From: Psychrosphaera algicola
Lineage (GTDB): Bacteria; Pseudomonadota; Gammaproteobacteria; Enterobacterales; Alteromonadaceae
Direction of reading: 5' to 3'
Assembly (NCBI RefSeq): GCF_028401425.1
Contig: NZ_JAQOMS010000002.1
Span: 3,720,001 to 3,784,000 of the forward strand
Length of the DNA stretch: 64,000 bases
A model generated the notes under the pieces. That model did not search any database. It saw only the letters and a program-made list of their open reading frames with translations, and was not told the origin of the DNA. The position numbers were made by a program, and so were the translations under genes. Numbering within the stretch: the stretch's first letter is position 1; each line of letters starts with the position of its first letter. This document shows, piece by piece, positions 1 through 10,579 of this stretch.

Positions 1-123
1 GCGGCAAGACAACCACGTTCTCATGTTCAGCCAGAACAACAACCGTTGATTGAAGCTGAAGAGAAAAAGGAAGAAGAAAACTACTTCGATATTCCTGCAT
101 TTTTGAGAAAACAGGCTGACTAA
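1..123 (+). CDS. ftsZ: Cell division protein FtsZ, C-terminal end (partial)
   Basis: The window opens inside a reading frame that ends at TAA 121-123. The last 40 residues are a charged, Q/E/K-rich linker followed by DIPAFLRKQAD, the conserved C-terminal peptide of FtsZ that binds ZipA, FtsA and other division partners. The GTPase domain lies to the left of the window. lpxC follows 90 bp downstream, which is the usual end of the dcw division/cell-wall cluster in Gammaproteobacteria. The identification rests on the terminal peptide plus this context. Confidence 0.93.
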   Translation, partial: AARQPRSHVQPEQQPLIEAEEKKEEENYFDIPAFLRKQAD

Positions 124-212
124 AAAATAATCACTTGTTAGCTGGTCTGATATGTAGTAAAATGTCTGCCGCTTTTTATGATTGATATACAAATAGAGAG
201 AAAACAGCTTAA

Positions 213-1124
213 ATGATTAAACAACGCACTATCAAATCACAGATTACAACTACTGGGATTGGATTGCACAAAGGCGAGAAGGTCACCCTTACTCTTCGTC
301 CAGCAGCCGAAAATACAGGTATTGTATTTCGACGTGTGGACTTGTCGCCTATTGCTGAATTTCCGTCAAGCCCAGAGCTTGTTGGCGATACACAGATGTG
401 TACGTGTTTGATTAATGCCGACGGTCAACGTTTGTCTACGACAGAACATTTGATGGCGGCGCTTGCTAGCTTAGCAATCGATAACTTGATTGTAGAGGTG
501 GATGCAGCTGAGATCCCAATTATGGATGGCAGCTCGCTACCATTTATCTATTTGTTACAGCAAGCTGAAATAATCGAGCAAGACGCATTACGTCGCTATA
601 TAAAGATCACGAAACCGGTTCGCGTAGAGATTGACGACAAATGGGCTGAATTACGTCCATATGACGGGTTTAAAATTGATTTTGAAATTGAGTTTAACCA
701 CCCAATTATTTCTCAGTCTAAACAACGTGTCTCTTTAGATATCACTGCTGAATCGTTTTTAAAACAAATAAGTCGTGCACGTACATTTGGTTTTATGCGT
801 GACATCGAATATTTACGTAACAATAATTTAGCCCTTGGCGGCAACATGGACAATGCAATTGTATTGGACGAGTTTAGGGTATTAAACCCAGATGGATTAC
901 GTTACGAAGATGAATTTGTTAAGCACAAAATTCTAGACGCTGTTGGCGACCTATATATGGGAAGCAAACCATTGTTGGCAGAATTTGTGGCATTTAAGTC
1001 AGGACATGACTTGAACAACAAGGTCTTAGTAGAATTGATGAAAAATCAAGATTGTTGGGAATACGTAACCTTTGGTGACAAAAAGCCAGAAGCAATTGGC
1101 GACATTGTACCGCAATTTGCCTAA
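213..1124 (+). CDS. lpxC: UDP-3-O-acyl-N-acetylglucosamine deacetylase LpxC
   Basis: This enzyme catalyses the committed step of lipid A synthesis, the Zn2+-dependent deacetylation of UDP-3-O-acyl-GlcNAc in the cytoplasm. The 303 residues match the usual length of about 305. Family motifs are present: GIGLHKGEKVTLTLRPA near the N-terminus, TTEHLMAALASL carrying a zinc His, HKILDAVGDLYMG carrying the second zinc His and the Asp, and SGHDLNN with the catalytic His. The frame is intact. The ATG at 213 follows GAGAGAAAACAG, an acceptable ribosome-binding stretch. It lies 90 bp after ftsZ, as expected, and a hairpin terminator closes the unit. Confidence 0.97.
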   Translation: MIKQRTIKSQITTTGIGLHKGEKVTLTLRPAAENTGIVFRRVDLSPIAEFPSSPELVGDTQMCTCLINADGQRLSTTEHLMAALASLAIDNLIVEVDAAEIPIMDGSSLPFIYLLQQAEIIEQDALRRYIKITKPVRVEIDDKWAELRPYDGFKIDFEIEFNHPIISQSKQRVSLDITAESFLKQISRARTFGFMRDIEYLRNNNLALGGNMDNAIVLDEFRVLNPDGLRYEDEFVKHKILDAVGDLYMGSKPLLAEFVAFKSGHDLNNKVLVELMKNQDCWEYVTFGDKKPEAIGDIVPQFA

Positions 1125-1145
1125 GTTATTCTCATATTAAAATTG

Positions 1146-1168
1146 AGCCAGCGTAAGCTGGCTTTTTG
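1146..1168 (+). terminator. Rho-independent terminator of lpxC
   Basis: AGCCAGC and GCTGGCT form a 7-bp stem with a GTAA loop, followed directly by a run of five T. It lies 22 bp after the lpxC stop, so it would end the ftsZ-lpxC transcript. Confidence 0.85.
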
Positions 1169-1439
1169 TATTTGCACTTTAGGTTCTGCTCACTTCGCGA
1201 TAAAAACACAAGCTCTTGTTTTATTGCTGTATCTAATTCTATACACCCCGTAAAACATCCCCTGTAAGCCAATCAAACCGCCACTTCATTGATGTAAACA
1301 ATACTTTCCCAATTCGCTGTAGCCCTTATTTTTAAAGGCTTTGGAAAGAAGTGTTAGCTGGGTATGATGGCGCAAAATAAAGTAGTAATTCTTACTATAG
1401 TTAATAATCAATAGCGTAAGCTGAAATGAGGAAAATGCG
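1169..1439 (+). promoter_or_regulatory. Upstream region of hppD with a weak TyrR-like half-site
   Basis: This non-coding stretch precedes the tyrosine-degradation genes and must hold their promoter. At 1293-1310 it reads TGTAAA, six bases, then TTTCCC. That resembles the TyrR/PhhR box (TGTAAA-N6-TTTACA) in one arm only. No clear -35/-10 pair stands out. The assignment is tentative and is made because aromatic catabolism operons in this group are often TyrR-type controlled. Confidence 0.25.
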
Positions 1440-2519
1440 GTGGCAGATTTATTTGAAAATCCAATTGGGTTAGATGGCTTTGAATATGTAGAATTCTGTG
1501 CCCCTGAAAAAGGTATATTAGAAGCTGCTTTTGAAGTGATGGGCTTTACCTTAGTTGCGCGACATAAATCAAAAGACGTTGAACTGTGGCGTCAAGGTGA
1601 TATTAATTTTATTACTAACTACGAAAAAAACAGCCACGCCTTTTATTATGCTGAAGAACATGGTCCATCTGCTTGTGGCCTAGCGTTTCGAGTTAAAGAT
1701 GCACAGCTAGCTTATGCTGAAGTTCAAAAACGTGGTGCCCAACCCGTTAAAGTTGAAACGGGTCCTATGGAATTGCGTTTACCAGCGATTAAAGGCATCG
1801 GTGGTGCGAACTTATATCTAATAGACCGTTATCAAGGCAGTAATACAATTTATGACATCGACTTCAATTGGATTGAAGGCGTTGACCGTCATCCTGAAGG
1901 ATGCGGCTTCCACACGTTGGACCATTTAACCCATAATGTTTACCGTGGCCGTATGGATTATTGGGCTAAATATTATGAAAGCCTATTTAACTTTCGTGAA
2001 ATTCGTTATTTTGACATTAAAGGCGAATATACCGGATTGTTGTCAAAAGCAATGACAGCACCAGACGGCAAAATTCGTATTCCGTTAAATGAGGAAGCGG
2101 CTGGTGGCGGCGGTCAAATCGAAGAGTTTTTGATGCAATATAATGGTGAAGGTATTCAGCATATTGCCTTCTCCTGCGATGATTTATTGGCATGTTGGGA
2201 TCGCTTAAAAGCTAACGGTGTTAAGTTTATGACCGCACCACCAAGCACCTATTACGACATGTTGGAAGAGCGTTTAACCGGACACGGCGAACCTGTAGAT
2301 GAATTACAAGCTCGTGGTATTTTGTTAGACGGAACAACCGAAGGTGAAACACCTCGTTTATTGTTACAAATATTCTCTGAAGCAACGCTTGGTCCGGTAT
2401 TTTTTGAGTTTATACAGCGTAAAGAAGATGATGGATTTGGTGAAGGAAACTTCAAAGCATTGTTTGAATCAATCGAACGTGATCAAATGGCCCGTGGCAT
2501 TATAGGCGACGACAAATAG
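1440..2519 (+). CDS. hppD: 4-hydroxyphenylpyruvate dioxygenase
   Basis: The enzyme converts 4-hydroxyphenylpyruvate to homogentisate in tyrosine and phenylalanine breakdown. The 359 residues match the bacterial enzyme. It has two VOC-fold halves, and the three iron ligands are recognisable in the second half: His in CGFHTLDHLTHNV, His in GIQHIAFSC and Glu in FFEFIQRK. The start is GTG at 1440 with GAGG about 10 bases upstream; the nearby ATG at 1435 is out of frame. The frame is intact. A VOC protein and a fumarylacetoacetase-family protein follow with 18-bp and 1-bp gaps, so the three form an operon. Confidence 0.96.
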   Translation: MADLFENPIGLDGFEYVEFCAPEKGILEAAFEVMGFTLVARHKSKDVELWRQGDINFITNYEKNSHAFYYAEEHGPSACGLAFRVKDAQLAYAEVQKRGAQPVKVETGPMELRLPAIKGIGGANLYLIDRYQGSNTIYDIDFNWIEGVDRHPEGCGFHTLDHLTHNVYRGRMDYWAKYYESLFNFREIRYFDIKGEYTGLLSKAMTAPDGKIRIPLNEEAAGGGGQIEEFLMQYNGEGIQHIAFSCDDLLACWDRLKANGVKFMTAPPSTYYDMLEERLTGHGEPVDELQARGILLDGTTEGETPRLLLQIFSEATLGPVFFEFIQRKEDDGFGEGNFKALFESIERDQMARGIIGDDK

Positions 2520-2537
2520 TCGTCGTTAGGAGTGGTT

Positions 2538-3079
2538 ATGAAAATTAATCGAATACATCACGTTGCATATCGCTGTAAAAATGCGAAAGAAACGGTAGCG
2601 TTTTACCGTGACCTTTTGGACATGGAATTCATGTTAGCGATTGCTGAAGATGAAGTGCCGTCAACTAAAGAGCCAGATCCGTACATGCACGTCTTTCTTG
2701 ATGCAGGACAGGGCAACGTATTGGCATTTTTTGAAATACCTAATGCTCCTGATATGGACCGCGATAATAATACGCCACTTTGGGTTCAACACATTGCATT
2801 TGAAGTCGATACAATAGATGAATTAACTGAAGCGAAAACTCGATTAGAAGATGCGGGGATCAGTGTTTTAGGTCCAACAGATCATACTATTTTTAAATCA
2901 ATATACTTTTTGATCCTAACGGGCATCGAATTGAACTTGCAGCAAATACTGCTAAACCAAGGTATGCTGGAAGAGTTAAAGCGCGTAGCGCCTGCGATGT
3001 TAGACGAGTGGGACAAAACAAAAAAGCACCTCAGCATGCAGCTTGGCTGCATTCGGGTGAAGATTTTCCGGGGAAATAA
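2538..3079 (+). CDS. VOC (glyoxalase/dioxygenase superfamily) protein, frameshifted
   Basis: This is a small VOC-fold metalloprotein of about 180 residues that starts MKINRIHHVAYRC. Likely metal ligands are His in IHHVAY, His in WVQHIAFEV and, after frame correction, Glu in a DPNGHRIEL segment. The ATG at 2538 has TAGGAG upstream and is preferred to the GTG at 2532. The frame breaks in the T run near 2905, again near 2956, and in the A6 run at 3020-3025. With one more A it would end GEDFPGK at TAA 3077-3079. Without correction it reads straight into the next gene and looks like a false 518-residue fusion. The substrate is unknown. Confidence 0.8.
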
Positions 3080-3080
3080 G

Positions 3081-4088
3081 ATGAAATTAGCAAGTTTAAA
3101 GTCAGGTCGTGATGGTCAATTAGTTGTTGTTAATTCGGCACTCACTAAAATGACGCGTGTAACAGACATCGCGCCGACCATGCAAGCAGCACTAGACCAA
3201 TGGCAAGAAATTGAACCACAACTTAAAGTTCGTTTTCAGCAACTGGAAAACGGCCAAGTAGAGGCAGAAGATTTTGATCAAACAAAATGCGAATCGCCAC
3301 TTCCTCGGGCTTATCAATGGGCCGATGGCAGTGCTTATGTCAATCATGTGGAGTTAGTTCGCAAGGCTCGAAATGCTGAAATGCCAGCCACGTTTTGGAC
3401 TGATCCACTGATGTATCAAGGCGGATCTGATAGCTTTTTAGCACCGCGTGACAATATTGTAATGCCTCAAACTGACGGGTTTGGTGTTGATTTTGAAGCA
3501 GAAGTCGCAGTAATAACAAATGACGTACCTATGGGGGTTAACCCAGAAGATGCATTACAACATATTAAACTTATTATGATTGTAAATGACGTTTCATTAC
3601 GTGGACTTATTCCAGGAGAGCTTGCAAAAGGGTTTGGTTTTTTCCAGTCTAAACCAAGCAGCGCATTTAGCCCTGTGTGTGTAACGCCTGATATGTTAGG
3701 TGACGCGTGGCAAGGTGGAAAGTTATCATTGCCTTTAATGTCACATTACAACGGCACACTATTTGGCAAGCCTGAAGCTGGAATTGATATGACATTCCAT
3801 TTTGGGCAGTTAGTGGCGCACGCCGCTAAAACACGACCGCTGTGCGCCGGTACGGTAATTGGTTCGGGTACGGTTTCTAATAAATTAAATGACGGCCCTA
3901 GTAAACCAGTTGCTGAAGGTGGTGTTGGTTATAGTTGTATTGCTGAGATTCGAATGATTGAAACAATCCAAAATGGTTCACCAACAACTCCATTTATGCA
4001 GTTTGGCGATAACATCCAAATTGAAATGTTCGATAAATCGGGTCAATCTATTTTTGGGCAAATAAACCAAAATGTAGAGCCTCAATAA
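3081..4088 (+). CDS. Fumarylacetoacetate hydrolase-family protein
   Basis: This FAH-superfamily protein of 335 residues probably hydrolyses fumarylacetoacetate, the last step of homogentisate degradation, in the cytoplasm. It starts MKLASLKSGRDGQLVVVN at ATG 3081, one base after the stop of the VOC gene. The catalytic-domain features are present: the acidic metal-site stretch GVDFEAEVAVI, the NDVSLRGL segment, the QSKPSSAFSP loop, and a C-terminal GSGTVSN motif. The frame is intact. It lies last in the hppD operon. No homogentisate dioxygenase or maleylacetoacetate isomerase gene lies beside it, so those would have to be elsewhere. Confidence 0.88.
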   Translation: MKLASLKSGRDGQLVVVNSALTKMTRVTDIAPTMQAALDQWQEIEPQLKVRFQQLENGQVEAEDFDQTKCESPLPRAYQWADGSAYVNHVELVRKARNAEMPATFWTDPLMYQGGSDSFLAPRDNIVMPQTDGFGVDFEAEVAVITNDVPMGVNPEDALQHIKLIMIVNDVSLRGLIPGELAKGFGFFQSKPSSAFSPVCVTPDMLGDAWQGGKLSLPLMSHYNGTLFGKPEAGIDMTFHFGQLVAHAAKTRPLCAGTVIGSGTVSNKLNDGPSKPVAEGGVGYSCIAEIRMIETIQNGSPTTPFMQFGDNIQIEMFDKSGQSIFGQINQNVEPQ

Positions 4089-4105
4089 ATATTAGGCACT
4101 CTATT

Positions 4106-4139
4106 TAGGGCACTCTGATTAAGGGCGCCCTATCTTTTT
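4106..4139 (+). terminator. Probable terminator of the hppD operon
   Basis: TAGGGC at 4106-4111 pairs with GCCCTA at 4127-4132, followed by TCTTTTT. A competing GGGCGCCC palindrome overlaps the second arm. It lies just past the stop codon of the FAH-family gene. Confidence 0.6.
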
Positions 4140-4317
4140 ATCCAAACCTTCTACATTTGCTCTTATATCGTCGCTAAACCTCACATTTTTGTCATAATAT
4201 CCGCTTAAATTATCTAAAAGTTGTTTTAACTTTATTTTACATTGTGTTTGTTTTTACTTTTACTGGTATGATTCTTAACTTATAGATTGGAACTTAAAGT
4301 AATAATTTGAACAGAAA

Positions 4318-6112
4318 ATGAACGTATCAACGGAATATTTAATTGAGTTGCTAAAAGCGAGCTCTGACTTTAATCAACTGTCAGAAGGTGCCATGATCGG
4401 ACTTGCGGAAGCGCTTGAAGTTATTACGGTTGCCGGCGGTGCAGAAGTTATTCGGGAAGGCGCTGAATCTGATTCAATGTTTATTTTGGTTAGTGGTCGT
4501 CTCAGGGTTTCTCGAACCGATAAAAATGGCCAACGTTTGTTATACAACGAAGTTTTGCTATAGGTGATTGTGTTGGCGAAACGGGAATGATTTTACGCCA
4601 AGCGAGAACGGCAGACATTACGTCTATGCGGGAGTCGCAACTTGCAGTCCTTTCTGATAAAGCCTATGAAGAACTTATAGCGAAACATCCATCGGAGTTA
4701 AACAGAGCGTTTTCTCAGGCTATTTATCGTCATCTCAGACATGACCGTAGAGTCGCAGAACGTCGCAGAGCACAAAGCTTTTTCTTAATCCCAATCCACG
4801 AAACGGTAGATATGTCGGTATTCACTTCTCAAATGAAGTTGAACTTGACCAAGTATGGTTCAACCGAGGTTGTGCCCGTTAGTTTAATTGATGCTGAACG
4901 CACAGTTGGCGATGACGGTTACCTTAATCTTGATAAATTAGAAGCGGATTTCGATTATATAATTTATCAGGGTGAATTAAATCTTGATGAACAATTAAAT
5001 GAAACGTTTGAACATGCTGATCAGGTAATATTTGTCGCCGACGGCACCAAAAGTTCGTCATTAACAAAATTAGAAGAGTCAATTCGATCACGTTTTGATA
5101 TAGCCCTGATCCGTAGTCATTTAGCGCTAGTTTATCCAGAATCTGAAGTGAGTTGTGGTGACCGGGCTGAGTGGAATAAAGAACGAAAAACCGAGCGTGT
5201 CTACCCAATTAAATTGGCAAGTAGTGATGACTTTGGGCGGTTAGTTCGATTTTTACTTGGCAAAGCCATCGGTGTTGTTTTAGGTGGCGGGGGCGCACGT
5301 GGTTTTGCTCATTTAGGTGTATTACGAGCATTTGAAGAGTCAAATATCCCCATTGATCTCATTGGCGGCAACAGTATGGGAGCACTTATTGGTGCTTGTT
5401 ATGTTTCGGGAATGCCTCGAGAGTCTATCCATAAAGAAATATTGAGGTATTCAAAGGGGGAATGAAACTTACTTTCCCACTTGTCGCACTTATGTCGAAT
5501 AAAAACCTAAAAGGTGCGTTTCAAGAAGCCCTAGGCAATTTAGATATTCAAAGAATTTGGACGCCTTATTTTGCAGCCGCGTGTAATTTAACAACAGCAG
5601 AAACCTTGGTACTTGAAGAAGGGCCACTTTGGCAAGCGGTATTGGCAAGTAATTCACCAGCCGGGTTGTTTCCGCCAGTAGTGGTTGATGGGCAATTATT
5701 GGTGGACGGTGCAATACTTGAAAATGTACCAGTGCAAGCAATGCGTCAACGTCTATCGACGCCACTTGAGCGTCGTCGAGGCAATGGTGCGGTAATTGCT
5801 ATTGATGTTGATGTTAAAGATGCGTTTGAAGTTAATAAAAATGTCACGGATTTATCCTCATGGAATAAGCTTAAATCTCATTTTGAAAAAGCCCATGATA
5901 ACTTACCGGGCATAGTTGATATTCTCATGCAAGTCGCACATATCGGTGGGTTGGCTCAGCGTCAGCAGACAAAACATGCAGCGGACATTTATTTTGAGCC
6001 GCCGTTAAGTAACTTCAGCATAATGGACTATAAAAAAGCTGAAGAGATAATTGAAGTTGGGTATGAATATGCGATGCAACAAATAAACGTGATTAAATCG
6101 AGTATTCAGTAA
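4318..6112 (+). CDS. Cyclic-nucleotide-binding patatin-like phospholipase, frameshifted
   Basis: The gene joins an N-terminal cyclic-nucleotide-binding domain (about residues 15-125; IREGAESDSMFILVSGRLRV) to a C-terminal patatin lipase domain (from about residue 320). The patatin part is complete: oxyanion hole GGGGARGFAHLG, nucleophile elbow GNSMG, and catalytic Asp in VDGAILENVP. This is the NTE/RssA-like architecture, in which cNMP binding is thought to regulate an inner-membrane-associated lipase. The frame breaks in T4 at 4553-4556 and in G5 at 5456-5460, each repaired by one added base. The stop is 19 bp before the NRPS gene, so the two are probably co-transcribed. Confidence 0.88.
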
Positions 6113-6131
6113 ACATATAGCAAGGACGGCA

Positions 6132-9100
6132 ATGGCAACTATTCCCTTATCACTAAGTCAAAAAGACATATGGACTGAGATTTTAGCTTGGTCAAATAGT
6201 TGTCATCTAAATATTGGTGGTTTCTCTCGGATTGTAGGAGAAATTGATGCCGCTTTATTTCAGCAAGCGTTAGACAATTTAACGGCAGCGGAAGATGCAT
6301 TGAGGCTTGTGCCGACAAGTGAAGGCAATCAAATATTACTCGATACTTACCGTTATCCGCTAGTCATTAAAAATTTTACAGATCAACCAAATGGTGAAGA
6401 TTTAGCAACGTTATGGCAACAACGATGGATGTCGGAGCCGTTTGAAATAGGCAAGCAGCCAACAATACGTTTTGCTTTGGTGACTGCCACCCCTCAATTA
6501 CATTATGTGGTAATTCAGAGTTTGCACATTGCTATGGATGGCTGGAGTTTATCTAATGCAGTGCAAAAGCTTGGGCAACATTACACTTCATTATTAACAA
6601 ATGACCCCTCATTGATTGCGGAAAGCCGAGACTATCAAGACTTTATTGTCGACTCGAATAGTTATAAGTCAGGTAAGCAATTTCAAAAAGATGTCGATTA
6701 TTGGAACTTAGCAATACCGCAACTTCCTGAGCCGGTATTTGAAGCTCGGTACAATGCGCCTATCATTTCCGGAGTGTCTCGGGCCTATGTCGAAAACTGC
6801 AAAATTCAACGAGCACTAATAGACCAGTTAAAAACCTTATGTACTGCCAATAAACATACTATTTTTCATGGGTTTTTGGCGCTGTTGGCGATTTATATAT
6901 TTAAAAGTCAAAACCGTAGTGAGTTTATAATTGGCGTTCCAAGTCTCAATCGTGGGGAAACAAGTTTAAGAATACCCTCGGCATGTTTGTTGGGGTTATA
7001 CCGATAAAGGTCACGCTAGAGCAGGACGATACACCAGCAACCGTCGTAGAAAAAATATCGAAATTTCTAAAGCAAGCTTACCGGCATGCAAAATATCCTT
7101 TGAGTGAGCAATTTAAACGATTAAAAGCGATAAAGCAGGGGCGAGATCGTTTATTTGACGTCATATTTTCATACGAAGAATTTGAGTTTGCGAGTCAATA
7201 CGGTGATGCTAAAGTCGGTGCGACAAATCAAACATTCGCCGGGTTTAGTCGCTATCCATTAGCAATCTCGGTATGTGACTTTCTGGATGGAGACGATGCT
7301 GAAATTGTTTTAGAGGGTAACGAGCAGTACTTCACAGCACCTGAAACCAATTTGATTGGCAATCGACTTATCTACTTGGCCGAGCAAGTCATTAATGACT
7401 TTAATATGCCAGTGAGTTCACTTGATATTTGTTCATCAGCCGAGCGCACCAGACAATTGACGGCAGGTATAAGTCTGGCTGAAAACCCTCAGGCAGTATT
7501 GCCTTTTGTGAAGCAATTTGAACAACGTGCATTATTACATCCAAAATCCAACGCCTGTATTTCAGCAGAGGTAAAACTGACTTACTCAGAACTGCTGCAT
7601 TGCTCTAATCAGTTAGCGCTGCAATTATTGGCAAATGGGGTCGGCAAAGGCGATATCGTCGCTTTTGTTCTGGACAAAGGCGCAGAGGTTCTCATCGCGC
7701 AGTTAGCCATTACTCAAATTGGCGCAGCGTTTTTGCCTAATGACGTTGAAATACCCATCACCCGTTTGGAATTGATATTAAGTGAAAGCCAGTCTAAATG
7801 CTTATTGGTAAACAACAATATTGATAGTCGTTTTAAGGCGTTAGACGGTACACAAATTACAATAAATGTTGGTTCACTTTTAAAAGAAAAAGCATCCACA
7901 GCTCAACTGGCCGATATAACCGTTGAACCGGATTTATGCGCTTATGTGTTGTTTACATCTGGTACAACAGGAAAACCGAAAGGGGTAGCCGTAAGTCATA
8001 GAGCATTATCGCTACGATTGTCGTGGATATGCGAAAAATGGAGCATAACTTCCACTGATAGGTCTCTCAATGCGACTCAAGTTAATTTTGATCCTGCATT
8101 AATCGAATTGTTAACGCCAATAATACGGGGCGGCAGTGTGGCCTTTCCACCGCCGGGCAGGCTATTACCTGAAGCTTTACCGGCATATTTGGTTCAATTT
8201 AACGCGACAATGATGGCGTTTGTTCCCTCTACATTAACGCGTTTCTTAGATGGCATTAAACAACCAGATAAACTGAAATTACGAGTTTGTTGTTGTGGTG
8301 GCGAAATTTTGTCAAAGGAAATTGCAGTTCGTTTTATCAAACAAACAAATGCCATTTTATATAATGTCTACGGCCCGACCGAGGCAACTATTTTTGCCTC
8401 GAGTTGGCAAGTTAAATTAAACGATGACAATCATAAAGCGATGCCAGTCGGCGCCGCACTTACCGACGTTCAGCTTTATATACTAGATGAACAACATGCT
8501 TTAATGCCCTATGGTGTCGTGGGGCGGGTGTTTATTGGTGGACTGACACTGAGCGATGGTTATCTTCGTCAAGATGACAGTAACGCGGATAAGTTCATTA
8601 CAGTTGATTCTATTTCGAGCCATCCGCTTTATGATACAGGTGACAGCGGCTGGTTAGATACTGATGGGGTACTGCATTTTAGTGGTCGCAATGACAGACA
8701 GATAAAACTTCGCGGTTATCGTATCGAGTTAAATGAGATCGAGAATAGCCTGCTGCATTTGCTTATGGTGTGAAGGCCGCAGCCGCAAAATTGGTAGGGC
8801 AAGGATCTAAATCTCAAATTCACAGTTGGGTCGTTATAGGATCAGAAGCACAACCTGAAGCGTATCGGTCTAAGTTATCTGGGATCTTACCAGACTACAT
8901 GTTACCAAATCGGATCCACATTTTAGATCAAATGCCGTACACACCAAACGGTAAAATTGACTACCCTAAATTAATAAATAGCGGTCATGTGATCGAAAAG
9001 TCAGCTGCCCGTGAACCGGTAGGTCGGTTGGAAAAGTCGATATTAAAAATCTGGAAAAACGCGCTAGAACAACCTAATTTAACGGTACTTGATAACTTCT

Positions 9101-9955
9101 TTGAAAGTGGCGGCGATTCATTATCTGCTGTAATTACCCTCCACGAAATAGAAAAGCTACTAGGAAAAAGGCTGTCTTTGCATCAGTTGGTTGAAAACGC
9201 AACCGTATCGTCATTAGCCGAGTGCGTCGAAGCCGAATTAAATTTACCGCAGTTGTTGGTCAGCCTTGGTGATACAACTCGTAAAGTGAGTATGTATATT
9301 TGTGCGTCCGGTAACGGCGATATGCTGCGATTTAAAGCGCTTGCCAAGGAGATGTATGGTGTCTGCGATCTGCATATGTTGCAACCTCCAGAAATCAAAC
9401 AAGCATTGAAATAAAAGAATTAGCGACACTTTATGCAAATAAAATAAAGCAACGTGGCGAATCTGAAGTCTATATTGCAGGGTTTTCGGTCGGGGGACTC
9501 GCAGCGCTAGAAACAGCAAAGTTACTTCAAAAAGATAATATTAAAGTAAATGAGTTATTTATTGTCGATACAATATTGCTCCGTATGCCAAAACTCGGAC
9601 TCATGGCGTGGCGTCTTATAATGAAGATGTTGGGTGAAAACGGAGGGCGGCATCGACGATTTATTTCGACTCAATTGGGCAATACACTTAGAGATAAGGG
9701 ATTGTTTATGCAAGTTAAAGCGATGAAGGGTTATCGATTGTCTAAATATGACGGTTCGTTGGTTCTACTAAAATCAACGGCTTACCGATACTTACAAAAG
9801 TGGCTATTAGGCGGTTGGTATAAAGAAGTAAATGCGGATCTGGTGTCGTTTAAAATTGATACGCCGCACAATGGCTTTTTTGAACTATAGGCCGTGTAAA
9901 AATGTTAGCTCAAAAATTAGCTGAACGTATTAACCTACAAAACGATGGAAGTTAA
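6132..9955 (+). CDS. Single-module nonribosomal peptide synthetase (C-A-PCP-TE), frameshifted
   Basis: After frame correction this is one protein of about 1270 residues. Order: condensation domain (6132 to about 7450; LHIAMDGWS, with Leu for the first His of HHxxxDG), adenylation domain (LFTSGTTGKPKGVAVSH, YGPTE, YDTGDSGW, RQIKLRGYRIELNEIE), carrier domain (DNFFESGGDSL, Ser for the phosphopantetheine arm), and thioesterase (GFSVGG nucleophile). Breaks needing one added base lie near 6971, at 8758-8760, at 9397-9399 and near 9883; the last restores the tail to TAA 9953-9955. RBS AAGGA precedes the ATG. A leading C domain with one A-PCP-TE suggests acylation of one amino acid. The product is unknown. 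Confidence 0.88.
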
Positions 9956-9963
9956 ATTTAGAC

Positions 9964-10031
9964 AAAAAAAGCGAGCATTAAAAAATGCTCGCGAATAAAA
10001 CAACAACTTTCAGGGAATAAAACTTAATAAC
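9964..10031 (-). ncRNA. Predicted sRNA, array copy 1
   Basis: Promoter -35 TTGAAC at 10066-10061 and -10 TCTAAC at 10043-10038; start estimated at 10031. The terminator stem GCGAGCATT/AATGCTCGC has a four-T loop and ends in seven T at 9964. It is the last copy before the NRPS stop and may also stop antisense reading into it. Confidence 0.7.
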
Positions 10032-10144
10032 TATAAAGTTAGACAGGCTAATTCAATTTAGTTCAAATAAACCCAAATTAATTTTTCAATCCATCGTCTA
10101 TCGGCATTTACCAATAACCCCTGTGTGATCTACAAATTTTGAAC

Positions 10145-10212
10145 AAAAAAAGCGAGCATTAAAAAACGCTCGCGAATAAAACAACAACTTTCAGGGAATA
10201 AAACTTAACAAC
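10145..10212 (-). ncRNA. Predicted sRNA, array copy 2
   Basis: -35 at 10247-10242 and -10 at 10224-10219; start estimated at 10212. One stem base differs (GCGAGCGTT against AATGCTCGC), turning an A-U pair into a G-U wobble, so pairing is kept. The flanking spacer is nearly the same as that of copy 1, which indicates a recent duplication. Confidence 0.7.
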
Positions 10213-10323
10213 TATAAAGTTAGACAGGCTAATTCAATTTAGTTCAAATAAACCCAAATTAATTTTTCAACCCTTCGTCTATCGGCGTTTACCAATACCT
10301 TGCGTGATCTACAAATTTTGAAC

Positions 10324-10391
10324 AAAAAAAGCGAGCATTAAAAAATGCTCGCGAATAAAACAACAACTTTCAGGGAATAAAACTTAACAAC
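10324..10391 (-). ncRNA. Predicted sRNA, array copy 3
   Basis: -35 at 10426-10421 and -10 at 10403-10398; start estimated at 10391. Its promoter spacer and upstream flank differ from copies 1-2 and match copy 4, while the conserved segment and terminator are unchanged. Confidence 0.7.
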
Positions 10392-10511
10392 TATACAGTT
10401 AGACACAGCAATTGGATTTAGTTCAATAAAATGAGAAATAAATTTAAAGCTTTATTTTTAGGCGGTCAGGAGCTGTATTTTCGCTGCTTATTCCGACCTC
10501 AAATGTTAGGC

Positions 10512-10579
10512 AAAAAAAGCGAGCATTAAAAAATGCTCGCGAATAAAACAACAACTTTCAGGGAATAAAACTTAACAAC
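10512..10579 (-). ncRNA. Predicted sRNA, array copy 4
   Basis: -35 at 10614-10609 and -10 at 10591-10586; start estimated at a G, 10579. Predicted length is 68 nt: about 39 nt mostly unpaired, a 22-nt perfect hairpin and seven U, the layout of an Hfq-type sRNA. Confidence 0.7.

Noticed and set aside
2532..4088. Natural VOC-FAH fusion protein of 518 residues
   Set aside because: Adding one A in the A6 run restores a normal VOC end with stop at 3077-3079 and a separate FAH start at 3081 one base later. The fusion is an artefact.
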